Below are positions 1 to 9,039 of a DNA stretch of 64,000 nucleotides, piece after piece. The notes under the pieces were generated by a model. It ran no database searches, was not told the origin of the DNA, and saw only the letters and a program-made list of their open reading frames with translations. The position numbers and the translations under genes are program-made. The stretch lies in NCBI GenBank assembly GCA_009784235.1, contig WRCC01000001.1, positions 113,506-177,505 on the forward strand, written 5' to 3'. This stretch comes from Alphaproteobacteria bacterium. GTDB taxonomy: Bacteria; Pseudomonadota; Alphaproteobacteria; Rs-D84. Numbering within the stretch: position 1 is the first letter of the stretch; each line of letters opens with the position of its first letter.

Positions 1-4
1 TTCG

Positions 5-547
5 ATGTTTTTCAAAAGCCAATTGAAGTTATTTCGTCGCTCATTCTTGGACGGTATTAACTTTACGCCCGGATTGTATTGGGAAGATTTTATACATACA
101 TCGACTTTTTTAAAGAAAAATCCGCGAACGGTTTTTACGAATGAAAACCTCTATTATTATTCCGAATGTCCGGGCAGCATTACGCACAAGCCAATTTATG
201 CCGGCCATATTCGCAGCTATCATTCCGCATTTAACATAATATACGATATGTATGATGCCGAATCACCGGAAATAAAACAAATATTTATGCAGCATTTATT
301 CGATGATGCGCGCGATATGCATCGCAGAATTACACATGCACCGGTGGATGTTCAAAAAGAATTATCGCCTGTTTTGACTGAGTGGTTGTGCGATATGGAA
401 TCCAAGGGATGGCTGCGTCCAGGGCGAATATCAATTTCCCGCGCAGCATGGTTTGTAAAGTTTAAAAACATGGCAAACGGTGGATTTTATTTTTCGAATT
501 TTGATTTGTTTGGAAACGCGTCTTCTAGAAATTCTGTGACCATTTGA
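5..547 (+). CDS. Glycosyltransferase family 2, C-terminal part (5' end may lie outside window)
   Basis: ORF with 'KLFRRSFLDGINFTPGLYWEDF' typical of the distal part of GT2 proteins; located at window edge. Confidence 0.6.
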   Translation: MFFKSQLKLFRRSFLDGINFTPGLYWEDFIHTSTFLKKNPRTVFTNENLYYYSECPGSITHKPIYAGHIRSYHSAFNIIYDMYDAESPEIKQIFMQHLFDDARDMHRRITHAPVDVQKELSPVLTEWLCDMESKGWLRPGRISISRAAWFVKFKNMANGGFYFSNFDLFGNASSRNSVTI

Positions 548-1488
548 ATCTTGTTTTTCGGAACATTATGAATACAAAATAATTTTGGACGATATTGTTT
601 TATACGACTGATGATACTTGCTTGTTTATCAAATTGGTCATATTTTATATATCCGAAAATTGTAGCAACCAACCATCGTGCACGATGCATCGTGCGACGA
701 AAAAATGAATCACGACGTACGTCATATTTAATTCGCGCCGGCCCATCGCGCCAATTTAATACAATTGTATTGCGCTTTTTTGCATTGTCCAGCATTGGAA
801 AAACAATACGCTGGATATTCATATTTTCACGAAAGGGTGTTGCTGTTGTGCGCAGAAATTCACCACTAAATTGATTATAATTGTCGGTCAGATAAGATTT
901 GCGCATTGGTTCAATCGCGTGCTTCATACTGATATTATAATGCAAACCAAATGCACTGCGGACCAATCGTGCCGCGTTGCGAATTGTTTGAAACCATAAA
1001 TGTCGGCCGCTTTCGTTCCGGTCCAGATTCCAGAAACGTTCTTTGGCGATTACAATGGGATTACCGGATTTATCAAAAAAGAATTCGGATGTCACATCTG
1101 CGCCAAAGAAAAAATCATCATTTGCGAACAGAAAATGTTCTGATAGTCCCGGAATATTTTGCAGAAACAATTCAATCATACTGGAATTAAATGTCGGCAG
1201 ATATTCGGTCGGAATTATATCACGGTGGTCAATAATTGTGATATCTGGTCCGGGTTTCAGCCATTTTGGATGTTGGCCATCCGTTATAATATAAATATGA
1301 TTTATCCATGGTGCAAATTTTGCCGCGGACCGCAATGAATACTTCAATTCATCATTATCATCCCATCGTTCATTTCGGGTTGCAAAATTGGAAAGCGGGC
1401 GACCACATGCGGCCAACGTGGCGTTCTTTTTCGATTGCCATTTTTTATCACTGCCATCCACCCAAAGATATACTATATCTATTTTCAT
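487..1488 (-). CDS. Stealth-family capsular/exopolysaccharide sugar phosphotransferase
   Basis: N-terminal 'IDIVYLWVDGSDKKW' (Stealth CR1) and 'FLFANDDFFFG' (CR2-like) motifs. Confidence 0.85.
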   Translation of the reverse strand: MKIDIVYLWVDGSDKKWQSKKNATLAACGRPLSNFATRNERWDDNDELKYSLRSAAKFAPWINHIYIITDGQHPKWLKPGPDITIIDHRDIIPTEYLPTFNSSMIELFLQNIPGLSEHFLFANDDFFFGADVTSEFFFDKSGNPIVIAKERFWNLDRNESGRHLWFQTIRNAARLVRSAFGLHYNISMKHAIEPMRKSYLTDNYNQFSGEFLRTTATPFRENMNIQRIVFPMLDNAKKRNTIVLNWRDGPARIKYDVRRDSFFRRTMHRARWLVATIFGYIKYDQFDKQASIISRIKQYRPKLFCIHNVPKNKIQMVTEFLEDAFPNKSKFEK

Positions 1489-2360
1489 TTGCGCCGCACG
1501 ATTGGTAATGGTATTCCGAATAAATAATATTTAATTTTTTTGCCACCGTCGATTATTCGAATTTTTGCAATTGTTATGCCGGGTACAATGAAATTAAATT
1601 TAACATCTTCAAATTTTTTATCCAGCATAGACCCAAGATTATTTTCATCCATAAATTTTTTGCGCGATGCATGCGCGTATTTTTTATCGGATTCGCGTTT
1701 TGCAATCGCAGCCGGATTTTTATTTTCAGTAATACTGGAAGCGGGGCGATTCTTGTAATAATAATTCGCACTCGGCACGGTCACAACGCGGTTGGCCAAT
1801 TTCATCATTCGTGGCACCAGAATCATATCTTCGAAAATTCGACCAGGTTCAAAGAATAAATTATTATCAATTATAAATGATTTTCTGAACAGATACCGCC
1901 ATACATGCGCGTTTTCCAAAAATCGCGTCACCAATGCTTTTTCACCAATATCAGACAATATGATGTGCGAATCAAAAATTACGGATGGATTTGCATGCTC
2001 TGAAATCATTCCGCCCACGGCAATATCAGCATTGGTTGCGGTTGCTGCATCCAGCATCTTTTCATAATAATCCAGATTGATATAATCATCTGCATCCATG
2101 AAATGAACATATTCGCCATGGCATACACGCAGCGCATTATTTCGCGCTGCAGATTGACCGGAATTTTTTTGCTTTATGATTTTTATGCGTTTGTCCGCGG
2201 CGGCATATCGGTTATAAATTTCCGCAGAATTATCCGGCGACCCATCGTCAACAATTATAATTTCCAGATTTTTATATGTTTGATAAATGATGTTATCCAA
2301 ACATTGTGGTAGGTATTCAGCCGCATTCCATACCGGAATAATAACGGATATAAGTTTCAT
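1485..2360 (-). CDS. Glycosyltransferase family 2
   Basis: 'ISVIIPVWNAAEYLPQCLDNIIYQTYKNLEIIIVDDGSPDNS...MDADDYI' GT-A GT2 signature. Confidence 0.9.
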   Translation of the reverse strand: MKLISVIIPVWNAAEYLPQCLDNIIYQTYKNLEIIIVDDGSPDNSAEIYNRYAAADKRIKIIKQKNSGQSAARNNALRVCHGEYVHFMDADDYINLDYYEKMLDAATATNADIAVGGMISEHANPSVIFDSHIILSDIGEKALVTRFLENAHVWRYLFRKSFIIDNNLFFEPGRIFEDMILVPRMMKLANRVVTVPSANYYYKNRPASSITENKNPAAIAKRESDKKYAHASRKKFMDENNLGSMLDKKFEDVKFNFIVPGITIAKIRIIDGGKKIKYYLFGIPLPIVRRK

Positions 2361-2369
2361 TTTAATTCC

Positions 2370-3647
2370 TTAGACCGGCAATGTGATGCGCACACGCAGA
2401 CCACCCAGCGGTGAATCTTCCAACGAAATCGTTCCACCATGATTTTCAATCGCGGTCTGTGCAATGGACAGGCCCAGGCCAGTGCCACCGGTTGCGGCAT
2501 CACGCGATTCATCCAGGCGTACAAATGGACGCATTGCATCCGCGCGTCGGTCCGTCGATATGCCGACACCATCGTCATCGATAAAGATTTCAATCTGTTC
2601 ATCAGAATCAATTTCTGTAATTTCGACGGTAGTTTTGGCATGACGTGCAGCATTTTCAATTATATTTTGGAATGCAGATGCCAGCGCGCTGGGTCGTGCG
2701 TAAAACCGCATCGGCGCATCCGGGAATTTCGTTACGATTTCTTTACCAACAACCGTATCACGTGCAATCCGGGTCAGCATAGGCGGCATGGTTATTTCTT
2801 GTTCGATTTCTGGAATTTCACCGCGTGCGAATGCCAAATATCCACCAATCATTTCGGACAGTCGGTCGATATCGGATATCAAAGATTCTTTTTTAATATC
2901 GCCAGTTTCAATGCCCAAACGCATGCGTGCCAATGGCGACTTTAAATCATGCGATACTGCGTTCAACATGTCTGTACGCGTACGATTATACCGGTTCAGA
3001 CGTTCTTTCATTGTAATCAATGCGGTGGCGGCTTCACGGATTTCAAAGCTGCCCGATGGATGGAAATCCGGTGCGTCTAATCCGCGGCCAAACCTGGATG
3101 CAGCGCGTGCCATACGGCGAATGGACCGTGCGTGACCAATAATAAACGGCGTCATCATCAGCGTTACAATAATAATTGATGCGGCCAGCCATATTAAAAA
3201 CACTTCGGTTGACGTTGAATATATTCGGTATAACGACGTTGCAAAAGTCGTGATTTTTCCATTTTGCGAAACATCAACGTAAAGCAATCGATTGCTGCGG
3301 TCGATATAAATTGTCGCAGGTTGTTTAATTCTGGATTCTAATTCGGCGGCCAGACGGCCCGCTTCGCGTGAATTATTATCATTTTGCGCCGGGCGATTCA
3401 AACGGTCATGTGTTGATACGTTAATCCGCGTGTTTTGCGCCATCATTGTCACGGCTGCATCGTTACCCGCATGCATTAAATTCAACATCGTTGCAATTTC
3501 ACCGGAAAAAGACCGCGCCATATTCGTATGCACGCGTTCCCAATGATTTCCAAAAAAGACATTCGCCATAATAATCTGTGCAACAACCAACGGCACCAAC
3601 ATCATCAATATAGTGCGCCACAGGAAAGACCGGGGAAATATTTTCAT
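2370..3647 (-). CDS. Sensor histidine kinase (HAMP, HisKA, HATPase; EnvZ-like)
   Basis: 'DMLNAVSHDLKSPLARMRLGIE' H-box, 'NIIENAARHA' N-box, 'GTGLGLSIA' G-box; next to response regulator. Confidence 0.9.
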   Translation of the reverse strand: MKIFPRSFLWRTILMMLVPLVVAQIIMANVFFGNHWERVHTNMARSFSGEIATMLNLMHAGNDAAVTMMAQNTRINVSTHDRLNRPAQNDNNSREAGRLAAELESRIKQPATIYIDRSNRLLYVDVSQNGKITTFATSLYRIYSTSTEVFLIWLAASIIIVTLMMTPFIIGHARSIRRMARAASRFGRGLDAPDFHPSGSFEIREAATALITMKERLNRYNRTRTDMLNAVSHDLKSPLARMRLGIETGDIKKESLISDIDRLSEMIGGYLAFARGEIPEIEQEITMPPMLTRIARDTVVGKEIVTKFPDAPMRFYARPSALASAFQNIIENAARHAKTTVEITEIDSDEQIEIFIDDDGVGISTDRRADAMRPFVRLDESRDAATGGTGLGLSIAQTAIENHGGTISLEDSPLGGLRVRITLPV

Positions 3648-3658
3648 GTCCGCCTCAC

Positions 3659-4273
3659 TTATTTATTAATTAATTTATATCCGCGCCCGCGTACGGTTAT
3701 GATATCAATATTTTTCAGGTTTGCACTAATTTTTTCGCGCAGCCGTTTTGCGGTCATAGGCGCCGCCGCGGCAACATTTCCAACGGGTGATGTCAATGCG
3801 ACCAACAGTTCTTTTTCAAACAAAGATAATGCCAATAATTTATTATTTATATAAAATTCGTCGTCAACGATATGTAATCCATCGGGCAAGCGTGCATCGG
3901 GCAGGGCGCCATTTCGCATAATATTATTTAGTCGCAAGACTAATTCTTTTAGTTGAAATGGTTTGGCTAAATAATCATCTGCGCCGCATTCCAATCCATG
4001 AATTGTGTTTTCTGGGCCAACCATGGCGGTCAGCATTATGACCGGTGTTTTTACACCGCGCGCGCGCCATTTTTGCAGTGCAGCTGCACCATCCAAACCC
4101 GGCATCATACGGTCCAGAACAATCGCATCCGGTTTGATGCGTGTTAAAATTTCATCCGCAGATTCGGATGAATTGGCCAGAACGCATTCAAATCCATTCG
4201 TGCGCAATCCACGTGCCAGCATATCGCGCAATGCATCGTCATCGTCAATTATAAGGATAGTTTTTTTTTGCAT
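3659..4273 (-). CDS. OmpR-family response regulator
   Basis: Receiver domain 'ILIIDDDDALRDML...DAIVLDRMMPGLDG...VIMLTA...GADDYLAKPF' plus winged-helix C-terminus. Confidence 0.9.
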   Translation of the reverse strand: MQKKTILIIDDDDALRDMLARGLRTNGFECVLANSSESADEILTRIKPDAIVLDRMMPGLDGAAALQKWRARGVKTPVIMLTAMVGPENTIHGLECGADDYLAKPFQLKELVLRLNNIMRNGALPDARLPDGLHIVDDEFYINNKLLALSLFEKELLVALTSPVGNVAAAAPMTAKRLREKISANLKNIDIITVRGRGYKLINK

Positions 4274-5248
4274 TTATCTTTGCAACGGTTCAACGGCGTA
4301 TTCGCCCGGCTGTATCGTTCTTTGGCCATTGCCATTGTTCCGTGCGCCGTTGCTGGTACCATTTCCATTATTCACGGGCATTGGTTGTGCGCGCCCAGAA
4401 TTGGAAAATTCAGTCTTGAATAATACATATCCAGTTCCACCGCCCAACGCAGGTCCTTGCAATCCCAGTGAATAATATCCGCCCAGTATTCCATAATCCA
4501 AATCAATATAATCAATATTGAACATCATGGAAACATTGGTATTGCCATCTTGGGTCATTGTGCACGAAAATTCGCGCGCGACCAATGTGGCTTGGCTATT
4601 TTGTGGCACGACTATGTCCATGGTTGTTGGGCTGCACCGTGCGGCAACACCGTTCAGCAAGAATTCAAATGTCACGCCAATTGTTGCCCGCGACATGCCG
4701 GTGGAAATTGATACTTGGTCAACGGTCGCGTGCGGAATTTTCGCCATTGCGTTCGCGATTCCAACCTGGGCCGGAAAAGATATGCCGGATGTCAGACAGC
4801 CGCGCGTGAATGGGTCTGCTTCGCATATAAATATACGCGAATGTTGATTCATCATGAACATATTGGCCAAAGAATTAAACAAGAAAGTCCGCGTAATCCG
4901 GTCGTTCATTCGCGTACATCCGAAATCGCGACATACGACGGTCGGCCGGTCTGCGAAAGCAATACGCGCGTTTGGATTCGCAGCGCTTTCGGCCATGCGT
5001 GCGGCTTCTATATTATTATCCCAGTTTGGCGATTCTGCGCGTTGCATAAACATATCAACCGGTATGAAATTCGGGTCGTTCGGGAACGCGAAATAAGAAT
5101 CCACCGGCGTTTCAGTGTATATCACGCGGTGAAAACTGTCCATCTGTGCGCGCAAGTTCATTGGCATAATCATTGCGCACAATATGGTCGTCATCCGCCA
5201 AAATCCGAAAGATTTCGACCGTTGTTTTTTTGCGAATTTATACTTCAT
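4274..5248 (-). CDS. Secreted Cys-containing protein of unknown function
   Basis: Intact ORF with N-terminal hydrophobic segment; no family recognised. Confidence 0.65.
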   Translation of the reverse strand: MKYKFAKKQRSKSFGFWRMTTILCAMIMPMNLRAQMDSFHRVIYTETPVDSYFAFPNDPNFIPVDMFMQRAESPNWDNNIEAARMAESAANPNARIAFADRPTVVCRDFGCTRMNDRITRTFLFNSLANMFMMNQHSRIFICEADPFTRGCLTSGISFPAQVGIANAMAKIPHATVDQVSISTGMSRATIGVTFEFLLNGVAARCSPTTMDIVVPQNSQATLVAREFSCTMTQDGNTNVSMMFNIDYIDLDYGILGGYYSLGLQGPALGGGTGYVLFKTEFSNSGRAQPMPVNNGNGTSNGARNNGNGQRTIQPGEYAVEPLQR

Positions 5249-5317
5249 TTTCGCGCCTTTTTGTTATTATCGGTCAAATCATAGAACAATCATCCGGGCC
5301 AGTGCAAGCGATAATTT

Positions 5318-6640
5318 TTGCTGGACAGGTGGGGTCCAGCAGTGTACAGTACCCCCGATATGTTCAGTTTTATAACGCGAAATTTTTCTTCCCTGGCATC
5401 TTTGCTGACCGCACCATTTCGGGCGTTTTGGCGGCTGGTCCGGCATATATTCCCAGCCCAAGACATAACCGCGATATCGGATGGCGGAAATTTATCCTAT
5501 TATCGAATGGAAACTTGGTACCGGTTTGGTAAATTTTGTGCCAAGGTTGGCCTGGTCATCTGGGCCGCATGGTCCAGCTATGTATTCGTATATCACCGCC
5601 CAATGTTGGACCGCCGTACGCGCCAGCTGAACGAATGTCGGATTCAACATGCCCAGCAGATGAGTGATTTAACCGTATTCTTCAAAGCATATTCCGATTT
5701 GCACAAAGAAATGAACACCATTGATGACCAATTGGCAAATTCAACACGCCTGTCCAAGGCAGACCGTGATAAATTATTGACGCGCCGCGTGACCACATGG
5801 GCCCAGATTGAAATGTTGGCAACCAGATTAAATACTATGTTCAATGATGCCGATTATGCGCCAGAATTTGTACGGTATTCTGATTTGGCGGTTGATTATG
5901 AAATAACACGTGAAGAAAATAATTTGTTGCGCACACAAAACAAAGCGCTAGAAGATGGCATGATTGCCATCGGTGACGCAAATACGCAAATTATTGAACG
6001 CGTATCAAAATTGACCAAGGAAAATACTGACGTACTGTCACGTGAATTGCGGAAAATTAATAATACGCTGACGTCGCTGGGGTTGTCTGAAAAATTGCTT
6101 GCCGCGCGGGCATTACAGACCAGTAACATAGTGGTCGGCGCAGCGGTCCAGCCGATGGCTTTCAATCCAAATACAGACCCGAAATATCTGGAATTGGCGG
6201 AAAAAATTGAATTGTGGCACGGATTGTCGCGTGCGCATTCAATGTTACCATTGGGTGCGCCGGTAACAAATCCGCGTATCACCAGTCCGTTTGGAAAACG
6301 CGAAGACCCGATTGACGGTGGTCCGGGTGTTCATCGCGGTATTGATTTTGCGGGTTCGGTCGGTACGCCACTGTTGGCTGTGGCACCGGGTCGTGTGACG
6401 TTTGTTGGCGAACGTTCTGGTTATGGAAAAACGGTTGAAATTGACCATGGCCTGGGCTTTACGACTTTGTATGCGCATTTGTCCAAGATATCAGTAGATA
6501 GGGGCGATATAGTCAAATCGCGCCAGATTATCGGCCTGGGCGGTAATTCGGGACGTTCGACTGGTCCGCATTTGCACTATGAAATCAGATATAATGATAA
6601 TCCGTTTAATCCATATGGATTTGTTAAGGGAGGGCAATAA
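5318..6640 (+). CDS. M23-family peptidoglycan endopeptidase with membrane anchor and coiled coil (true start may be downstream, e.g. ATG 5360)
   Basis: 'GVHRGIDFAGSVGTPLLAVAPGRVTFVGERSGYGKTVEIDHGLGFTTLYAHLS...STGPHLHYEIR' M23 motifs. Confidence 0.9.
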   Translation: MLDRWGPAVYSTPDMFSFITRNFSSLASLLTAPFRAFWRLVRHIFPAQDITAISDGGNLSYYRMETWYRFGKFCAKVGLVIWAAWSSYVFVYHRPMLDRRTRQLNECRIQHAQQMSDLTVFFKAYSDLHKEMNTIDDQLANSTRLSKADRDKLLTRRVTTWAQIEMLATRLNTMFNDADYAPEFVRYSDLAVDYEITREENNLLRTQNKALEDGMIAIGDANTQIIERVSKLTKENTDVLSRELRKINNTLTSLGLSEKLLAARALQTSNIVVGAAVQPMAFNPNTDPKYLELAEKIELWHGLSRAHSMLPLGAPVTNPRITSPFGKREDPIDGGPGVHRGIDFAGSVGTPLLAVAPGRVTFVGERSGYGKTVEIDHGLGFTTLYAHLSKISVDRGDIVKSRQIIGLGGNSGRSTGPHLHYEIRYNDNPFNPYGFVKGGQ

Positions 6641-6999
6641 TGTTTGCATTTACTAATTCAAAAGAGAAAATCAGTCCAACAATTGTTGGCGCTGGGTCAA
6701 AGGTTAACGGCGACATTATTACGACCGACGGCACAATTCAGATTCACGGAACGGTGAACGGAAATATTCGCGGCGACACGATTATTATCGCGCGCGGCGG
6801 CAAAGTTGTGGGTAAAATTACCACAAAGAATTTCTTTCTGCATGGCGCTATGGAAGGGCCAGCGACGGTAAATATCGCAAATGTTTTCGCAGATGCACAG
6901 ATGACCGGGACGCTGTCTTATATAAAATTGAACATCACGAATAATGATGGCTTGGAATGCAAATTGGTTGCAAGAAAAGGGGCCGCTTCCGATGAATAA
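6640..6999 (+). CDS. Bactofilin (polymer-forming cytoskeletal protein)
   Basis: 'TIVGAGSKVNGDIITTDGTIQIHGTVNGNIRGDTIIIARGGKVVGKI' bactofilin beta-helix; directly after M23 peptidase. Confidence 0.9.
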   Translation: MFAFTNSKEKISPTIVGAGSKVNGDIITTDGTIQIHGTVNGNIRGDTIIIARGGKVVGKITTKNFFLHGAMEGPATVNIANVFADAQMTGTLSYIKLNITNNDGLECKLVARKGAASDE

Positions 7000-7438
7000 A
7001 TCAATTACAAAGGTTTATATTGCGTCCGATCACCGTGGGGTAGGGCTGAAATTATATCTGATTGAAATGTTGTCTGCGGCGGGTTATGCGGTTGTAAATT
7101 TGGGTACGGATGACCCGACGGTAAAGGTTGATTTTCCCGAAATCACCCGGCGTGCAACGGATGCAATGTCGACGGACCCAGCATCACGCGGCATTGTAAT
7201 CTGCGGATTCGGGGGCGGGGTGGTTATTGCAGCAAACCGGTTTCGACATATTCGCGCAACAAGATGTTTCCAGCCGGACCACGCGCGCCACGACCGGATT
7301 CATGATGATACGAACGTGCTGGCACTTGCCGCCGAAGATATAGAACTAGAAATCGCAATGATGACGGCCCAAGCGTTCTTGGAAACACCATTTGATGCAA
7401 TTGAACGCCGGATTCGCCGGATACAAGAAATTTCTTAA
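6992..7438 (+). CDS. rpiB: Ribose-5-phosphate isomerase B
   Basis: 'VYIASDHRGVGLKLYLIEMLSAAGYAVVNLGT...GIVICGFGGGV'; ATG 6992 overlaps bactofilin stop. Confidence 0.85.
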   Translation: MNKSITKVYIASDHRGVGLKLYLIEMLSAAGYAVVNLGTDDPTVKVDFPEITRRATDAMSTDPASRGIVICGFGGGVVIAANRFRHIRATRCFQPDHARHDRIHDDTNVLALAAEDIELEIAMMTAQAFLETPFDAIERRIRRIQEIS

Positions 7439-7457
7439 AAAAAGATTATATTATGTT

Positions 7458-7490
7458 CAAAACTGTCCAATATATTGGACAGTTTTTTAT
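7458..7490. terminator. Rho-independent terminator (possibly bidirectional)
   Basis: Inverted repeat aactgtccaatatattggacagttttttat. Confidence 0.75.
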
Positions 7491-7560
7491 TGTGAAAACA
7501 TTCCGCTTTTTTGTCGAGCCCAAACCTGATAAAATAAATCCAAACATAAAGGAGGGCAAT

Positions 7561-7887
7561 ATGCCATTTTTTTCCGGCCTTTGGGTCGCTGCATTATTTA
7601 TTCTGGTATTAATAGTTCTGGTCTTGTTGGTCCAGATTCCAATCGCAATTGCGCGAAATCGTGGAATTACCGGCGGCGCATTTATATTCATTGTTGTTTT
7701 ATCATGGCTGGGGATTCTTTGCGGGGTGACGTGGGTTATTGCGTTGCTGTTGTCGCTTGTCCTGGGCGGTACACCGGGCCAAACATTGGCCGATGTTGAC
7801 CGTTTGGATAAATTACATAAATTAAAGAAAGCAGGCGTAATCACCCAAAAAGAATTCGACCGCGAAAAGCAGCGTATTTTGGGGTAA
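7561..7887 (+). CDS. Small membrane protein with C-terminal SHOCT-like domain
   Basis: SD aaggagg before ATG 7561; TM segments then 'LDKLHKLKKAGVITQKEFDREKQRIL' SHOCT motif. Confidence 0.8.
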   Translation: MPFFSGLWVAALFILVLIVLVLLVQIPIAIARNRGITGGAFIFIVVLSWLGILCGVTWVIALLLSLVLGGTPGQTLADVDRLDKLHKLKKAGVITQKEFDREKQRILG

Positions 7888-7914
7888 ATTCACGTAAAAT
7901 CAATGATTTGTTAT

Positions 7915-7944
7915 AACTTTACGGCCCGTTATCGGGCCGTAAGT
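7915..7944. terminator. Hairpin terminator-like element
   Basis: tttacggcccgttatcgggccgtaa inverted repeat downstream of the SHOCT ORF. Confidence 0.55.
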
Positions 7945-8076
7945 CATTGATAATGCAGTGGTTTCAATAAAAGTCGGGCATAAAAAGCGGAAAAATATAA
8001 ATAATTTTATTAGATTGATTTTGCAGTTTATTTTTACGGTGATCGGGCTGGACTTGCAAATTGCAATAACCATGTT

Positions 8077-8111
8077 GTTATTGCGAGGAGTGTAACGACG
8101 AAGCAATCCAG
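8077..8111 (+). repeat. Dispersed intergenic repeat (ATTGCGAGGAG..GACGAAGCAATCCAG family)
   Basis: ttattgcgaggagtgtaacgacgaagcaatccag; related copies elsewhere in window. Confidence 0.8.
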
Positions 8112-8135
8112 ATACGCGGCAGAATAGCATTAATC

Positions 8136-8158
8136 AAAGGCGCATAATATATATTATG
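8136..8158 (+). repeat. Left att: dif-like XerC/XerD site (direct repeat copy 1)
   Basis: aaaggcgcataatatatattatg, identical to 12477-12499; arms AAGGCGCATAA / TATATA / TTATGCATTAA resemble E. coli dif. Confidence 0.85.
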
Positions 8159-8213
8159 CATTAAAAAAGAATAGCAAGTAAAACCATCATCAAGATAATA
8201 AACTGCCAATTCT

Positions 8214-9011
8214 TCATAAATGTCCTTTTTTCTTAGACTGTTTATAATTTAACATAAAGTTATCACGAACGTCAAGCGCTTTTTTTGGATTAGCTCCACG
8301 CAGACCTTTTATATCAGAATTATCTAATCTCCACAATTTATGCAAGAGAGATGGTTCATCTGGAATTTCAGATTCAATACCGAGCTTAACTTTATAAAAT
8401 CTGGGTAAACCAACTTTGCAACCCTTTCGCCATACAAATGGAACGTCTTCAGAGCCTGGTACGCTCTTATAACGGACTCTGGATACGTCGCCAATACCAG
8501 GACGCCTGGACATGATAGCAAATGGAGACGAGGGCAAATTTGATGTGTCTTTACCAATAAACTTTTTAAGATGGTAACCAGCAACATATTGTGCACTATC
8601 AGGTGTAAGCGCTCCAAAATGAACCTGACCATAAGGCCATTGCGGTAAATCAACATAGCCCGGTTTACCAACAGGAGAATAACCAAGAAATGCAACATGA
8701 TAATGTGGGCGCATCGATTTTTCACCATACTCACCACAGGCATAATATTTAAATACATGGCCGGATTTACGCATACGTTTAAAGAAAAGTTGTAATTCTC
8801 TAACGAAAACAACATTAGGCATATCCTCATCTCGATAAGTTAAAGTCATAAAACAATTATCTTTATATTTTGAGGCCTCATGCATAATACGAATAGACCA
8901 TGAACGAGCATGATTTATACGACAAGGTATACACTGACCACAAGATACTACAACACGCTTATCAACACCATCATTCCATTTCGATGGTTTTAAAGGAAAT
9001 AAACAAATCAT
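8214..9011 (-). CDS. Microvirus replication initiation protein (VP4)
   Basis: 'CGQCIPCRINHARSWSIRIMHEA...CFMTLTYRDEDMP...KSMRPHYHVAFLG...YVAGYHLKKFIGKD', typical microvirus Rep motifs. Confidence 0.92.
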   Translation of the reverse strand: MICLFPLKPSKWNDGVDKRVVVSCGQCIPCRINHARSWSIRIMHEASKYKDNCFMTLTYRDEDMPNVVFVRELQLFFKRMRKSGHVFKYYACGEYGEKSMRPHYHVAFLGYSPVGKPGYVDLPQWPYGQVHFGALTPDSAQYVAGYHLKKFIGKDTSNLPSSPFAIMSRRPGIGDVSRVRYKSVPGSEDVPFVWRKGCKVGLPRFYKVKLGIESEIPDEPSLLHKLWRLDNSDIKGLRGANPKKALDVRDNFMLNYKQSKKKGHL

Positions 9012-9039
9012 AGCTTAACCTCTATTTAGAGGTTAAGCT
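9012..9039 (-). promoter_or_regulatory. Hairpin overlapping J-like stop codon and VP4 ribosome-binding site
   Basis: Perfect 12-bp stem agcttaacctct/agaggttaagct with 4-nt loop, immediately before VP4 ATG (9011). Confidence 0.7.

Noticed and set aside
7900-8130. 76-aa ORF between the SHOCT gene and the left dif
   Set aside because: Overlaps a terminator hairpin and a dispersed repeat; no RBS or domain, likely chance.
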